Below are positions 45,816 through 57,810 of a stretch of 64,000 nt of DNA, piece by piece; position 1 is the first letter of the stretch, and each line of letters starts with the position of its first letter. The DNA comes from Proteromonas lacertae (lineage: Eukaryota; Sar; Bigyra; Opalinata; Proteromonadidae). The notes below the pieces were generated by a model that searched no databases, was not told the origin of the DNA, and saw only the letters and a list, made by a program, of their open reading frames with translations. The position numbers and the translations under genes are program-made. Where the stretch lies: assembly GCA_002245135.1 (NCBI GenBank), contig NGBS01001172.1, forward strand, positions 1 to 64,000, given 5' to 3'.

Positions 45816-46275
45816 TTTCTAAAAATACATTCGTTTTATAAGAATTGGCGCCAAAAAATAAATTTCGATTATTTTCTCTTTGTGTGATGAAATAGATTAT
45901 TTTTTTATGAATTTTGGGATTAATAAATAAAAATAAATAGATAAATAAAAAAAAATGAGAAAATTAAATTGTGTTCCATTTATTAATATGCTGTTTAAGC
46001 TTAATTTTACTTCTTTTGTAATTAAGCTCTTTTAGTTTGTATAATGTAATAAAAGTAAGAATAGTTTAACTAATTTATGAAAGAGAAACAATACAATCGT
46101 TTAAATAAATAATCACACTATCATGTTGAATTATGTTATGCATTTTTGAATATTCCTAACTTAAAAATGTTAAAAATGAATAGAAATTGTTAAATAAACA
46201 ATTGGCTTGGCTTGATTAAAATCAATCTTTTTCCCACTCATTTTTGATTATATTTTTGTACCCAAAATTTAAAAT
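45816..46275. other. Divergent promoter region, no gene seen
   Basis: Between the ATGs of two divergent genes. AT-rich with A- and T-runs and a GGCTTGGCTTGATTAAAATC block at about 46203-46223, a variant of the GCTTGACT word seen at other gene starts. Confidence 0.35.
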
Positions 46276-49200
46276 ATGTCAGATCTTCCAAGAGAACATC
46301 TCAAAAATGGATTTATGACTAAAAGAGTATTGTCTATGACCTATATAATCTACTGTAGGGACATCTTGTAAAGAACTGGAAGAGAAGGTATTTTGTCTTA
46401 ACATCTAATGAATTATCATATTTCACTGTATTTTCGAAATACTTATAGTTATAGGATCAATCTCAGAAAAACAAAAAGAACACAATCTGTCTAGAACATG
46501 TTGGCACAATTAAACCAACAAATGACGAAGAAGGATACAGTATAAAAGTGCTGTAAATATTATGCATTAGCTAATCTTATAAGACTTACAACTGATTCTG
46601 ATGAATATTTATTTTCATGCGATACTCCTGAAGATCGTGATGCATGGATAAATGCCTTAGAAGCAGCACACAATTGTAACCCATTAGTTGCCAATTCAGA
46701 AATTGTTTATGTTAGATACACTCAAGAAGAAACTCCAGAAATAATAAATTCATATTATAACCGTTTAGTAACGAATTTCTGTGAGGCGTCATCCTTTAGT
46801 ACTCATTTTGACAGTTTATTATGTTTGACTGCATTCTTTGCAAGAACATATAACTCTAGTTCAAAAGTATTGAATATAATTTATTATTATTAGCAAGTAT
46901 ATAATTATGAAGCAACTTTAGCTCGATGTAATAACATTACTGAAGTAGTAACAAAGAAAAGAGATAAATCATTAATTAATATGACTTGGGGTGATGATAT
47001 GGAACCAATGTATAATGTTTAATAATTGTTTGTATAGTTATCAAGATTTCTTTGATATAATTAATGGATTGAAGAAACATATTGAAGAAGCAATGAGATG
47101 TAATGCCTCTGGATCAACTCCTTCTGTTTCTAGTGAAGATAATACATCATCCACAACATCAGTAACAAAATTAGATGAAGGACAACCAAAGAAATTATTT
47201 AAAAAGAATTATGTATATATTTATATTAATAGTTTATTAATGTTTTTTTTAGAAATTAAAAGCTCAATTAGGTCAAGGTTCTTATTCAGTAGTTCATGAA
47301 GCAGAAAACCTATTAACTCATGAAAGAGTTGCTGTGAAATGTATTACAAAAAGCAAACTAAGTGCTGGTGACTTAGATGCATTAAAGAATGAAGTAAGTA
47401 TAATGAGACAATTAAATCATCCAAATATTGTGAAACTAGAAGATTTTTATGAAGAAGATGATATGTATTATATTGTTACTGAATTATTAGATGGTATATA
47501 TATATATATATATATGTTATTTATTATTTATTTATTTAGGTGGTGAATTATTTGATAAAATCGTAGAAAAGAAATTCTACACAGAAATTGAAGCAAGAGA
47601 TGTGATAAAGACAATCACAGGAGCAATTGCTTATTGTCACGAACACAATATAGTTCATCGTGATTTAAAGCCTGAGAATATATTACTATCTTCCAATGGT
47701 GAATTGAAACTAGCAGATTTTGGATTTGCTAAAAGTACTGAGACAAAAGGAAGACTTCAAACTGATTGTGGTTCTCCTTGGTATGTTGCTCCAGAAATAT
47801 TAGAGAATAAATTATATGGTACTGAAGTAGATATGTGGAGTTTAGGTGTAATTATTTATATTATATTAAGTGGATTTCCACCATTTCATGATAATAATCA
47901 AGCCAGATTGTTCCGTAAGATCAGATCTGGGAAATTCCAATTTTTATCACCTTATTGGGATAATATCTCAGCTGAAGCGAAAGATTTAATAAAACATTTA
48001 CTAGTTGTAGATCCTAGGTCAAGATATGATGCAAGACAAGTGTTAAACCATAAGTGGTTTACTACAAGTTGTGTTGGTGCTGCTTCTAATCGAAAACTTT
48101 TGGGTGCTCAACAAGGACTTCGTACATTTAATGATACAAGAAGAAAGAATATTATAAGACAAGGATATTTGATTAAACAAGGTCATATTATTAAGAATTG
48201 GAAAAAGAGAAGTTTTGTATTGACAGCTGAAAGTTTATCTTATTATACAGTATTATTATTATTATTATATATATTATATAGGATGAAACAGCCATTATAC
48301 CAAAAGGAACAATTAAGTTATCCACAATCGAACAAGTAATCAATGGTTCAAAAGAAACAAACTTCATTGTTGAAACAAAAGGAAAAAGTTATGATATACA
48401 AGCCAAAAACTTGAAAGAAAGAGAAAAATGGAAGAATGCAATCATTTCTGCTAGAAGATGTTGGATGTTGATTGATAGAGCTCAAATTGCTATTGGAGAA
48501 GGAAGAGTTAGAGATGTATAGATTATAATATTATTATATTATATTATTATTATTATAGGCAATTGATATGATAGGTGAAGCTAGACGATCTGAAGGTATG
48601 ATTTTAAATAGTAAAGTCATCTCCTTATGGGGTAAAGTTGGTACAAAATGTGAAAGAAATGCATGTGCAGCTGTATTAAATATGAATACATATCGTGGTT
48701 CAACTACATTATCAGTATATTGTATTGAACTTGGTAGTGTTTTAGATAAAGATTATTTACTCTTAGGTTCATCAAAAGGTATTATTCAAATAATGTCATT
48801 GGATGGTTTGATCACTGCCAATTTGAATTTAGGCGAAGACACTGATATTACATCATTATCATTACAAACATCCACAGGATTGTTATTATCAACAACGAGA
48901 AATGGAAAAGTGCAATTTTGGTCATTGACAAGTAGGAAATTATATTCAAATATTGTTGTATATATTATTATTATTATTATTATTATATAAATAGTCTCAT
49001 AATGGTGCTGTATTATGTTGTGCAATTTCCAAAATCAAACCAATCGCAGCAACAGGTGGTGATGATGGTGCAGTTCGTTTCTATGATCCAACTGACTTCC
49101 GATTAATCGCTCAACAGTGTGAACATAGTGGTAAAGTATGTTGCATTAGTTTCAGTAATATGAGTAAATATGTAATCTCTGGTGGTGAAAATGGTGAATT

Positions 49201-49888
49201 AATTATATGGGATGCAATGACTCATGCTAGAGAAACAAAGTTAGAAGGTCATTCAGGAACAATCAATTCGCTCTATGTAAATAGTAATGACTATCTATTA
49301 ACAGGAGGAGAAGATAAGAAAGTGATATTATGGAATATGGAAACATTAACTTATGAAAAAGAATTAGGATGTAAAGACATAGTGGATAGTGGAGATGATG
49401 AGATAGTATTAGAACATCTATCACCTGTTGTTAGTGTTTCATTAAGTTATGATTTGAATTGGGGTATTTCAGCTGATATTGATGGTAAAGTAATTATTTG
49501 GGATTTAAGAACTGGTATTCCTGAAGCAATGTGTAGAATGTCTGCTAAATTGAATACAATATTATATTCAATAGATGGAACAACATTTTATTGTGGTACT
49601 TCTTCAGGTGTTGAAAAGTGGATTTTAGATTGGGTTTTGACTTATGAAGGAAGAGAATATCCTCCTCCTATTTGGTTATTATCCAATGGACATCATTCTG
49701 TACCTCCATTATTATCGACTGGTGATATTACTACAACGAATGCATCTGATTCAATCAATACTGTTGATACTAATGCTTCTTCATCAGTTACAACAGTTCC
49801 TGTAGCTCCACAAACAGTGGAGGATAGTAGTGAAAAAAATAAACTTCCACCACCACCAACAGCAACTACTGAAGTTGCTGATAAATGA
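46276..49888 (+). CDS. PH - CaMK-type kinase - PH - WD40 protein
   Basis: About eleven exons joined by introns of 26-44 nt read without a break. PH domain 1: LKNGFMTKR|GHLVKNWKRRYFVLTSNELS ... DTPEDRDAWINALEAA. A linker of about 160 residues follows. Kinase: LGQGSYSVVHEAEN, VAVKCITKSKL, YCHEHNIVHRDLKPENILL, LADFGFAKS, TDCGSPWYVAPE, DMWSLGVIIYIILSGFPPFH; the CaMK group fits best. PH domain 2: QGYLIKQGHIIKNWKKRSFV ... LKEREKWKNAIISARR. Then a WD40 propeller of about 400 residues (GGDDGAVRFYDPTDF, SGGENGELIIWDAMTHA, LTGGEDKKVILWNMETL, ADIDGKVIIWDLRTG) and a Ser/Thr/Pro-rich tail. It is probably a membrane-phosphoinositide-linked signalling kinase with its own scaffold. The one-gene model rests on frame-preserving introns between kinase, PH 2 and WD40. 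PH 1's exon joins are the least certain. Confidence 0.78.
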
Positions 49889-50055
49889 ACATATTAATTA
49901 TAAACATTTTTTATACAAAATTGTTGAATTATATTTCAAATTTTCATCTATAACCATTATATATATATTTAACACTTTACAATAAGTCCACCCAAAATTT
50001 GATATTTTATACAATTAATAAAAATATAGTCGTTAGAACTCGTGTTGGTTTATTG

Positions 50056-51394
50056 ATGTTCAGAAACCTTACTATACTCCCCAAAACATTTATTCGAGTT
50101 AGTAGAAGAGCTCAAAATCCAAAATTAATTGCAGGGCTAAGAACAAATCAACACCAACTTTTTTTACGATACTTTGCTGATGTACCTGCAAAACATCCTG
50201 AAGAACATTTACATGACCATGATCATGACAATGAACATCATATTGGAGAATCAGAAAAAGAAATAATGGAAGAATTAATGAAGAAAGGAGAACATCACCA
50301 TCATAATCACGAACATAATCACAAACATAAATATATACATGTACATGATGATTTAAGTCATAATGCAGAAGAATTACAAAATCTATTACAGTCAGAACAA
50401 AACATAGGCAAAAGAGTGACATATATAGCTATTGCTCTAAATTTCGTATTAGGTGTAGCAAAAGGAAGTGCCGCTCTATATTCTCATTCTCAAGCTTTAT
50501 TATCAGATGCCGTTCACACATTAAGTGATTTACTTGCTGATTTAGTTACGTTGTATTGTATTCATGTGGCAAGAAGAGCACCAAGTACAAAATATCCATA
50601 TGGACCTGGAAAAGTTGAAAATGTATTTTATTTATTCTTTATTTATTTATATATTTAAATAGATGGGAGCTTTATTTGTATCTGCTACATTATTAGGATC
50701 ATCAGCTGCTTTGATTGTTCACGCTATAAATAGTTGGATTCCATTTATGCAGAAATCTCAAGAAGCTCTACATGGTCTAACTGATATATCTTATTTAACA
50801 ACATCAACTTCAGCTATACAATTATGTCATACAGTTGAAATGGATACAAATCATTTAGCAGTAGCTTTAGCAGCAGCATTTGCAAGTATTGCTACCAAGG
50901 AATGGATATTTCGAATAACGAAAGATGCAGCAATCAAAACAAGAAGTCCAGTTTTAATGGCAAATGCTTGGCATCATAGAACAGATGGTATGTCTTCAGT
51001 AGTCGCAGTAGTTGGTATTTTAGGTGCTATTATTGGTTTCCCATTGATTGATTCTATTGGTTCAGCTATTGTAGCAACTACTATTGGTGCTACTGGTTTT
51101 AAAATGTGGGCGAAGGCATTTAGAACACTGATTGATAGAGGGCCTAAACCAGAGACTGTTACTAAATTGAGTGAAATTATCAAGAAGCATCTGAAGGATG
51201 AGTATAGAATTAAAAGTATGGATATTCGTTCTAGTGGAGGATATTACCAGATTGTTGTAAAATTGTATTGTGATGATGATTCTAAGAATTTGGAAGACTT
51301 TGTAGCTGATAAAGAAGAATTAAGATCTGAAATACTGAAAGAACGATGTGGAATCCAAAGAATTGATTTTGATCTGGAAATGTTACCTAATTAA
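50056..51394 (+). CDS. Cation diffusion facilitator (Zn/Fe-type metal transporter), probably mitochondrial
   Basis: Two exons with one intron (about 50624-50662, TTTATT-rich). ATG chosen at 50056 (MFRNLTILPKTFIRVSRRAQ), giving a basic, hydroxylated, amphipathic start like a mitochondrial targeting peptide. A His-rich cytosolic or matrix loop follows (HDHDHDNEHH, HHHHNHEHNHKHK). The CDF core has ALNFVLGVAKGSAALYSHSQ, then LLSDAVHTLSDLLADL (first metal site, HxxxD) and NAWHHRTDGMSSVVAVVGIL (second HxxxD), and the C-terminal cytoplasmic domain KSMDIRSSGGYYQIVVKLYC. The order and mitochondrial start resemble the MMT/ZnT9-type branch. It would export divalent metal from one compartment by proton antiport. 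Length about 430 residues. Confidence 0.82.
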
Positions 51395-51511
51395 ACAGCT
51401 AAATATATTGTTATTTTGTTAATCTGTTCACTGATTATTCAAAAATGACGCTTTAATTTATAATCAAAAAAAATTACCGTTATTCAAGATTCATTTCGAA
51501 TTAGTTGAAAA

Positions 51512-52054
51512 ATGGCACAACCAGGAGCAGTAGGACAAAAAATGAGTTATGAGGATGCAAAGGAACATGCATCTAAAATGTTACCCGATGCTAATGGTTT
51601 ATTAGTATGATTTTATGGTAATTTTGTATAATAGTATGGAACTTATGTAGCAGATAAAGAAAAATGGGGTATTGGACGTGTTCTTCGTGAACATAAGCCG
51701 AAAGGCCGTCGTAGAGTTGGTTGGACAACAAAACCACAAGACTATAAAGTACTATGCTGTGGTAACTCATTAACTGATATTCGTATAATTACATTGTCGT
51801 TTATTTAAATCCTAATAGTCCTCATTATCCTTTGCTTCATTTGTTTATATGGACTTATTGCACTTATTTTCTTTGCCTTCCTTCAATTAATTGACTTAAA
51901 TATGGAAGTTGTGTTAGCAGTCTTTGGTTGCATTGGGCTTGTTTTCATTATTGCATTAGGTATTTTTGTCTGGATAGGTCAGAAACAAAGTGAAAAAGTA
52001 AGAATGTCTGAAAAATGGAAGGCTAGAGGAGGTGATAATGATAAGACTGAATAA
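51512..52054 (+). CDS. Unrecognised two-transmembrane protein
   Basis: ATG at 51512. Two introns (about 51607-51636 GTATGATTTTATG...AATAG and about 51782-51817 GTATAATTACATTG...AATAG) connect MAQPGAVGQKMSYEDAKEHA, a basic middle part (KWGIGRVLREHKPKGRRRVG, WTTKPQDYKVLCC) and two hydrophobic spans (LLIILCFICLYGLIALIFFA; VVLAVFGCIGLVFIIALGIF), ending with a charged tail (SEKVRMSEKWKARGGDNDKT). About 158 residues. The GRVLREHKPKGRRR patch could bind nucleic acid or acidic lipid heads. No family recognised. Confidence 0.5.
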
Positions 52055-52168
52055 CTGTTATTTACATTAAAATAATAATAATTATTAATTTTTATTTGTG
52101 TTATTATAACTATTAAAAAAAACATTTTCTTATCAAATAATTTAAGAATATAACATACAGCATTGATC

Positions 52169-53489
52169 CTAGTCAATAGGTCCAAATCTATCTCTATAAT
52201 TCTTTATTACTTGTTTCAATCCCATTATCATAGTTTGTAATTCTTCATTCTCCTGTCTAAGTGCTTTATTTTCATCTATAACTGCTAATATTGCAGATCT
52301 TTCTTTAGGAGATATAGTAGTAGTTCCATCTGGATTAATATGCATTCCACCTACTGGATTTTGAGTATTATTATTATTATTGCCAATATTCATATCACTA
52401 GTAGCTGTATCTAAATCATCATCATTGTCATTATTATATGGATTTCTAATGGGTGGATATGTTGTAGCACCACCTTGTGATGGTGATGTTTCTACCATTC
52501 TACTTGGCAAACATGCCGATTGTGGTGGTTCTCTAAGATATGGATTAGGTGAAGCCATAGGTGATTGAAAACGTGATGAAAAGGATGATCTTGATGAAGA
52601 CATTGGAGTGACTGTTCTTGAATGTGATCCATATTCACTGTTAGTAGTTGTATACATACTAGCGAATCGATTAGCACCTGGTGAACCTGGTGGATTGAGT
52701 GGTGAGAGATATGGAGCTCTTTGAATGGGAGTTGAAACACTACGACCACTTCCTGCATATCCAGGTTGAACTGGCTATATATAATTAAATAAATATATTA
52801 ATATATATACACTAAAACAAGTTTGTTGTTGTTGTTGTTGTTGTTGTTGTTGATCTATTCCTCTAACATTTGTTATTATTTCACCATTTCTACCTCGTGC
52901 TGGAGCACCACAACCTGGCCTACCAAAACCATCATAAAATGAACCTCTACTTGCCACTTCACGTTCATATTCTCTATCTACAGCTCTTTCTCTGTCTCGC
53001 CAAGGGAGGGGATTTCCATTCTGATCTATCATTTGTTGTTGCATTATATTTGAACCATTATTAGACATTGGATCTATTGAAGCGATCATTGAGTGATCTG
53101 CCATTAATGGACCTGCTTCACCATCACCACCACCACCACCTCCACCACCATGTTTATTTGCATAACACTTATTGACATGAAATTGAAGGACAGATTGTGG
53201 GAATTCACCTTTGCATATTGGACATCTACTTTGTGGATCGTATGGTTTTGATTGAGATTGAGGTCGACTTACTGGACCTGTTTTTGATCTATTGATTGTT
53301 AAAGATATATATACTGATATTGTCCACCATATGAATTTCCTTCTCTTGATGGTGGAGTATTACCTCTTGGTCCACCTCTGCTAACTAAACAAGATTAGTA
53401 CAAAAGATTTCAATACGTCTATAAAAAATAAAAATATGCTAATTATACGGTGGGATGGATGGACTACTACCTTTGGGGGCAAAACACAT
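52169..53489 (-). CDS. Zinc-finger (CPIC...H...C) / low-complexity / coiled-coil protein
   Basis: Read from right to left: a possible start MCFAPKGSSPSIPP near 53489 (the first splice joins are uncertain), a Gly/Ser/Pro stretch, then CPICKGEFPQSVLQFHVNKC, a C2HC finger like UBZ4/ZC2HC fingers, a glycine run, MADHSMIASIDPMSNNGS, an arginine-rich helix (WRDRERAVDREYEREVASRG), FYDGFGRPGCGAPARGRNGE, a glutamine run of ten, an intron of about 40 nt (about 52775-52815), a long Ser/Pro/Asn-rich region, and a short coiled coil at the C-terminus (ENKALRQENEELQTMIMGLK). It is probably a scaffold or adaptor; function unknown. Confidence 0.55.
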
Positions 53490-53892
53490 CTTTAATGCGG
53501 CAAAAAATCAAAAATAAATTCAAATTCAAAAAGTCGAGTTTTAAAACGAATATATTTTCATTTTTTGAATTATAAAAGCTTTAAAAACATGTGGACTGTT
53601 ATAATATTTTACATGAACAACTGTGAAAATTATTTATAATTATATAATATATAAAACACTCGAATAAATAAATTGAATAAATTCTATTTCTAGCTTCTTC
53701 AAAAATACCTTTCATTTTCTATGTATAATTCAAAAACATATATACTCTCAATTGCATGATATTAGATTTGAGATAATTGAAGAATAAAAAAATTGAGCGT
53801 TATGAAATTTCAAACCAATCATTTTCATTAATAGTACGAAAATTTATTCGTTACATTTCTCATTTTTAATTTTTGTTCTTTTCATATTCAAA
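53490..53892. other. Divergent intergenic region, no gene seen
   Basis: AT-rich promoter space between the zinc-finger gene and the first repeat protein. No further signal recognised. Confidence 0.35.
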
Positions 53893-54699
53893 ATGTCAAG
53901 CACAGCGGCTTTAGCAAAAGAAACAGGTTCTTCTATCGCAAATGCACCTACCACTATGGCAACATCCACAGCAGATGCTCTTAAAGACGGAATTGTCGAT
54001 ATAGCAAACGAACCTGGAAGAGCCATTGAGCAAGAAGTTAATCAAACAAAGAGAGAAATAGATAATGCCATCCATGAACCTGGCAGAGAGATTGAAAGAG
54101 AAATAAATCAAACTAAAAGAGAAATAGACAATGCGATACACGAACCAGGTAGAGAGATTGAACGTGAAATTAACCAAACTAAAAGAGAAATCGATAATGC
54201 TGTTCATGCTCCAGAAAGAGAGATAAGAAACGAAATAAATCAAACAAAACGAGAAATTGATGACACAATTCATGCACCAGAAAGAGCAGTTCAAGCTGAA
54301 ATAAATCAGACAAAAAGAGAAATTGATCAGACAAAAAGAGAAATAGACAATACAATTCATGCTCCAGAAAGAGCTGTAAAGAATGAAATTAACCAAACCA
54401 AAAGAGAGATAGATCAAGCTGTACATGCACCAGGAAACGCAGTGAGAAGTGAAGTAAATCAAACTAAGAGAGAAATTGACCAAGCTATTCATGCTCCAGG
54501 TAATGCCATAAGAAGTGAAGTTAATGAGACAAAAAGAGAAATTACAAATACTGTTACTGCTCCTCAAAGAGCTGTCAATAATGAATTAAGACAAGTTAAT
54601 AATGAAGTAAACTATGCTGCTCGTGCACCAGAAAGAGCAATTCGTAGTGAAACTAACAAGATAAAGAGTGATATTCGACAGTGTTGTATAATTTTTTAA
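53893..54699 (+). CDS. 22-residue-repeat amphipathic protein with CaaX-type end, member 1
   Basis: Intact, intronless, 268 residues. After a short start (MSSTAALAKETGSSIANAPT) come about ten copies of a 22-residue unit close to EINQTKREIDNAIHEPGREI-ER. The unit ends in a Pro-Gly or Pro-Glu break (HEPG, HAPE, HAPG), so each is one helix followed by a turn, with Lys/Arg and Glu on one face. The C-terminus is QCCIIF: CIIF fits a CaaX prenylation box with Phe, the type usually geranylgeranylated, and the neighbouring Cys could be acylated. The helix periodicity of 11 and 22 resembles lipid-surface proteins (apolipoprotein, perilipin) and LEA proteins; this is analogy and no homology was established. 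Probably a peripheral membrane coat or shield. Confidence 0.75.
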   Translation: MSSTAALAKETGSSIANAPTTMATSTADALKDGIVDIANEPGRAIEQEVNQTKREIDNAIHEPGREIEREINQTKREIDNAIHEPGREIEREINQTKREIDNAVHAPEREIRNEINQTKREIDDTIHAPERAVQAEINQTKREIDQTKREIDNTIHAPERAVKNEINQTKREIDQAVHAPGNAVRSEVNQTKREIDQAIHAPGNAIRSEVNETKREITNTVTAPQRAVNNELRQVNNEVNYAARAPERAIRSETNKIKSDIRQCCIIF

Positions 54700-54969
54700 A
54701 TAATAGATATAATATATTTTTCATAAGTAATGCATATCATATATTACATTTGTCCATATTTGTTTGTTGTGGTTTATATTTTTATGAAATGTTTTTTTTA
54801 TCAAATTTATTATTTCTTTATTATTTTAATATATTTATTTTTTTTATTAAATATTAATCTAATAATAATTTGGTGATTAATAGGAGTATTAAATAAAAAA
54901 AACAAATTAAAAGCTGATAAATTTCCTATATTTATTAAGTAAATTCATGAATAAAATTCTATATAAAAA

Positions 54970-56667
54970 TTAACATATAACACAACATTGAGTAATTCCT
55001 TGCATACATCCTTGTACAGCACCTTGTGATGCTTCTCGAGCAATACTGCCAGCATGAGTGCTTAATTGGGTTTGTAATTGACTTCCTATTCCACTTCCTA
55101 TGCTTCTTAAACTATTAACCAAACCTCTTCTTGATTCTGTAATACTACTTATTAATGCACTTTTTGTATCACTAATTCCTTCTCTAAGCAGTTCTCCTGG
55201 AACACTCATAACATCACTAAGTCCTTCAGTTATATCTTCTTTTGTCTGACTAATTCCACTTCTTAATAATTCTCCTGGTGCATGAATTGCTTCACTAATA
55301 CTTTCATTAATTTGCTCTTTTGTTTGATTAATTTCACTTCTAATCATTTCACCAGGAGCGTGAATTACATCATTAATTTCATTTCTAATCTCTTGTTTGG
55401 TTTGATTTAATCTCGTTTCTAATCTCTTGTTTAGTCTCATTTATCTCATTCTTTATTGCTCTTCCAGGAGCATGAATTGCATCATTTAACTCTTGTTTGG
55501 TTTGGTTTATCTCGTTTCTTATCTCTTGTTTAGTCTCATTTATCTCATTCTTTATTGCTCTTCCAGGAGCATGAATTGCATCATTTAACTCCTGTTTGGT
55601 TTGGTTTATTTCACCATCAATCTCCTGCTTAATCTGGTATAACTCACTATCTTCATTTGCCACATAAGAATCATCAGAATTATCTTGTTGTGTTTGTTTC
55701 TTATTATTCATTTCATCTTTTATAACTTGGTTGTCATAGTTTACTTGTTTATTTTGATAAACTTCATACTTTACAGCTTGTTGTTGTTGCTGAGATTGAA
55801 TTAAATCATTAGTTTCTTGTTTGATTTGCTTCATCTCATTTTTTATTTCTTGTTTAGTTTGGTTCATTTCAGTTCTGATAGCTTCTACTAAAGCACGAAT
55901 TGCCATCACTGATTTCATTCTTTATTTCATGTTTAATTTGGCTTATCTCATTTTTGATTTCAAGTTGATTTTGATTAATTTCATTCTTTATTCCTTCCAT
56001 AGCTTGACCATTTACTGTATTTATCATTGTATGTGGAGCACCAGTGCTTTCATCATCCTCTTCTGCTAGTTTCATCCTCTTCATTCATGCCATCTTCATT
56101 AATCTGGTTAACTCCAATATTTATATTTTGTTTCGGCTGCTTTTTAACTCTTCTTATGGCTTTCTTTACAAATTTTTTCTTATCACGGAAACGTTGATTA
56201 TTCTCTTGTTTACTTTTGCCTCTTTCATTTTTCATTTCTTGAACATTTTGATTTACTTCGTTATTCATATCGTCTATACTTTGATCATTTCCTTTCTTCA
56301 CAACTTTTTGTGTTTTATTCACAGTATCACTTATCTCTTTATTATTTTGATTATCGTCTTTTTTCATAACTTTATCCTGCTCATGGCTGGTTTTCTCAGT
56401 TTCTTGATTGGTTTGCTTACTTCCATTGTTGCTAGCTTTTGTATTTTGATCATTATCATTCTTCATTACTCCTCCTGGACATTCAGTCTTTTTATCAATC
56501 TCTTGTTGAGCAAGGTTAGTATCATCCTTAATTACTCTTTCCTTTGTTAGCGCAGCAGAATTAGCCAATTCAACATTACCAGATGTGGATGAAGAATTAT
56601 TCGCTTTATTTGATGCACTAGCATCTGAATTTCCTACTTGTTTTGAAGAAACAGGTTTACTAGGCAT
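54970..56667 (-). CDS. 22-residue-repeat amphipathic protein, member 2, with three frameshifts
   Basis: Four overlapping frames (56053-56667, 55869-56084, 55385-55918, 54970-55440) read as one protein of about 560 residues if three single-base indels are ignored (near 56075, 55910 and 55425). Two of the three breaks lie in repeat units that are otherwise perfect, so the original register is evident. The N-terminal 200 residues are charged and low complexity. Repeats resemble member 1 (EINQTKQELNDAIHAPGRAI; EINETKQEIRN), then a more hydrophobic end (GLVNSLRSIGSGIGSQLQTQ) and the C-terminus QCCVIC, again a di-Cys CaaX-like end. Nearly exact tandem 44-residue blocks at about 55430-55600 show recent duplication. 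Pseudogene, or assembly indels; the neighbours are intact. Confidence 0.6.
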
Positions 56668-57107
56668 TGCAGCTAAGAAAAGAGAAGATATAAGTAGAAA
56701 GATACTTACCGATTGAAATTGCTCTTCATTTAACGAAAATGATTGGCTTAAAACTGAAACAGCTATATTTTTTTTGCCTTTTCATTTTCTGAAAAATATT
56801 CCCTCAAACCTTTCAAGCCATTCCAACTAAAAATGTATTGAAACTTGACTCTTACTACCATAATATATATAGTAAATATCATGTGCCTTTATAAAACCAT
56901 TATGTCTTCTAGAATAATTCTTAAAAACGTATTAAAGAGATAAAGTCCGATTCTGTGAAAATAATAACAATATAACCTATTTAATGACTATATACATTTC
57001 AATTTATTTTATAGTGTATTTAAATTCATTATAGTTGTTCAGTAAAGAATAAAAGTATGAAATTGAAACGGCTATTTATTCTGAAATATTAAAAACAATC
57101 GTTTTTC
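56668..57107. other. Divergent intergenic region, no gene seen
   Basis: AT-rich. An ACTTGACTCTT word at about 56843-56853, like the GCTTGACT word near CDK11 and DDX59, is the only possible signal noticed. Confidence 0.35.
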
Positions 57108-57701
57108 ATGGCAGCTGTTGAACCAGAACAAACTGAAATACCCCAAGATGATAAAGAAAAGGTAATGAATCAATTAGAAGGGACAAATCTACCAAATGAT
57201 GAAAAAGACAATAATGAGCAAAATAATGTAGGAGGTGAAAATAATCAACCACAAGCTTCTTCTGACAATGATAATCAAGTTAATCAAGGCGATACTGGCG
57301 CTAAAGATAAGAGCACTAATGAAGAAGATAAAAACAAAACAGACACAGAAAATTCTTCTGGACCACCCAAAGAAAATGTAGAGACAGCAGAAAACAACGA
57401 TGCTGATAAAAAGAAATCAATAAACAAAAATCAGATATATCCAGAAGAAATGATAGGAAAAGATGATAAAACAAAACAAGAAAAAGAAGAAAAGAAGAAG
57501 AATGAACAGCCTACTGCTGTGCAAAAAGCAGTCACAAAGGTAGAAACTGCAGTTAAAAAGGAAGTTGATAAAGAAATCAAACAAGCTGAAAATAAAGCAA
57601 AAAATCAAGCAAAATCTGCTGTTAGATCAGAAGTGAATGAAGTGAAGAATGGTATTAGAAGCGAAGTTAGAAGTTGGTTTTCTGGATGTAATATTATCTA
57701 A
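57108..57701 (+). CDS. Charged low-complexity protein with CaaX-type end, member 3 of the repeat family
   Basis: Intact, 197 residues, intronless. Residues 1-130 are Asn/Asp/Glu/Lys-rich and disordered. The C-terminal third (VQKAVTKVETAVKKEVDKEI, KQAENKAKNQAKSAVRSEVN, EVKNGIRSEVRSW) is an amphipathic helix whose EVNEVKNGIRSEV segment resembles the repeat unit of the two neighbours. It ends SGCNII, a CaaX-like box (CNII). By position, composition and terminus it belongs to the same family as 53893-54699 and 54970-56667, though only one or two repeat-like units remain. Confidence 0.65.
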   Translation: MAAVEPEQTEIPQDDKEKVMNQLEGTNLPNDEKDNNEQNNVGGENNQPQASSDNDNQVNQGDTGAKDKSTNEEDKNKTDTENSSGPPKENVETAENNDADKKKSINKNQIYPEEMIGKDDKTKQEKEEKKKNEQPTAVQKAVTKVETAVKKEVDKEIKQAENKAKNQAKSAVRSEVNEVKNGIRSEVRSWFSGCNII

Positions 57702-57810
57702 ATGTATCTTTAAGATAATTATATGAGATGCATGTGAAGGAAATATAAAATTAAATGGTGATTTTACATATACAATGTATTATATAATGTATTTTAAGTG
57801 AAATTTTTAA

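Noticed and set aside
45624-45887. Plus-strand ORF over the PHD exons
   Set aside because: Antisense shadow; the minus strand gives a PHD finger with correct Cys/His spacing and splice sites.
50099-50422. 107-codon minus-strand ORF opposite the metal transporter
   Set aside because: Antisense of the His-rich loop; no independent support.
53911-54567. 218-codon minus-strand ORF opposite repeat protein 1
   Set aside because: Mirror of the 22-residue repeat on the other strand; Ser/Phe/Cys-rich composition typical of antisense frames.
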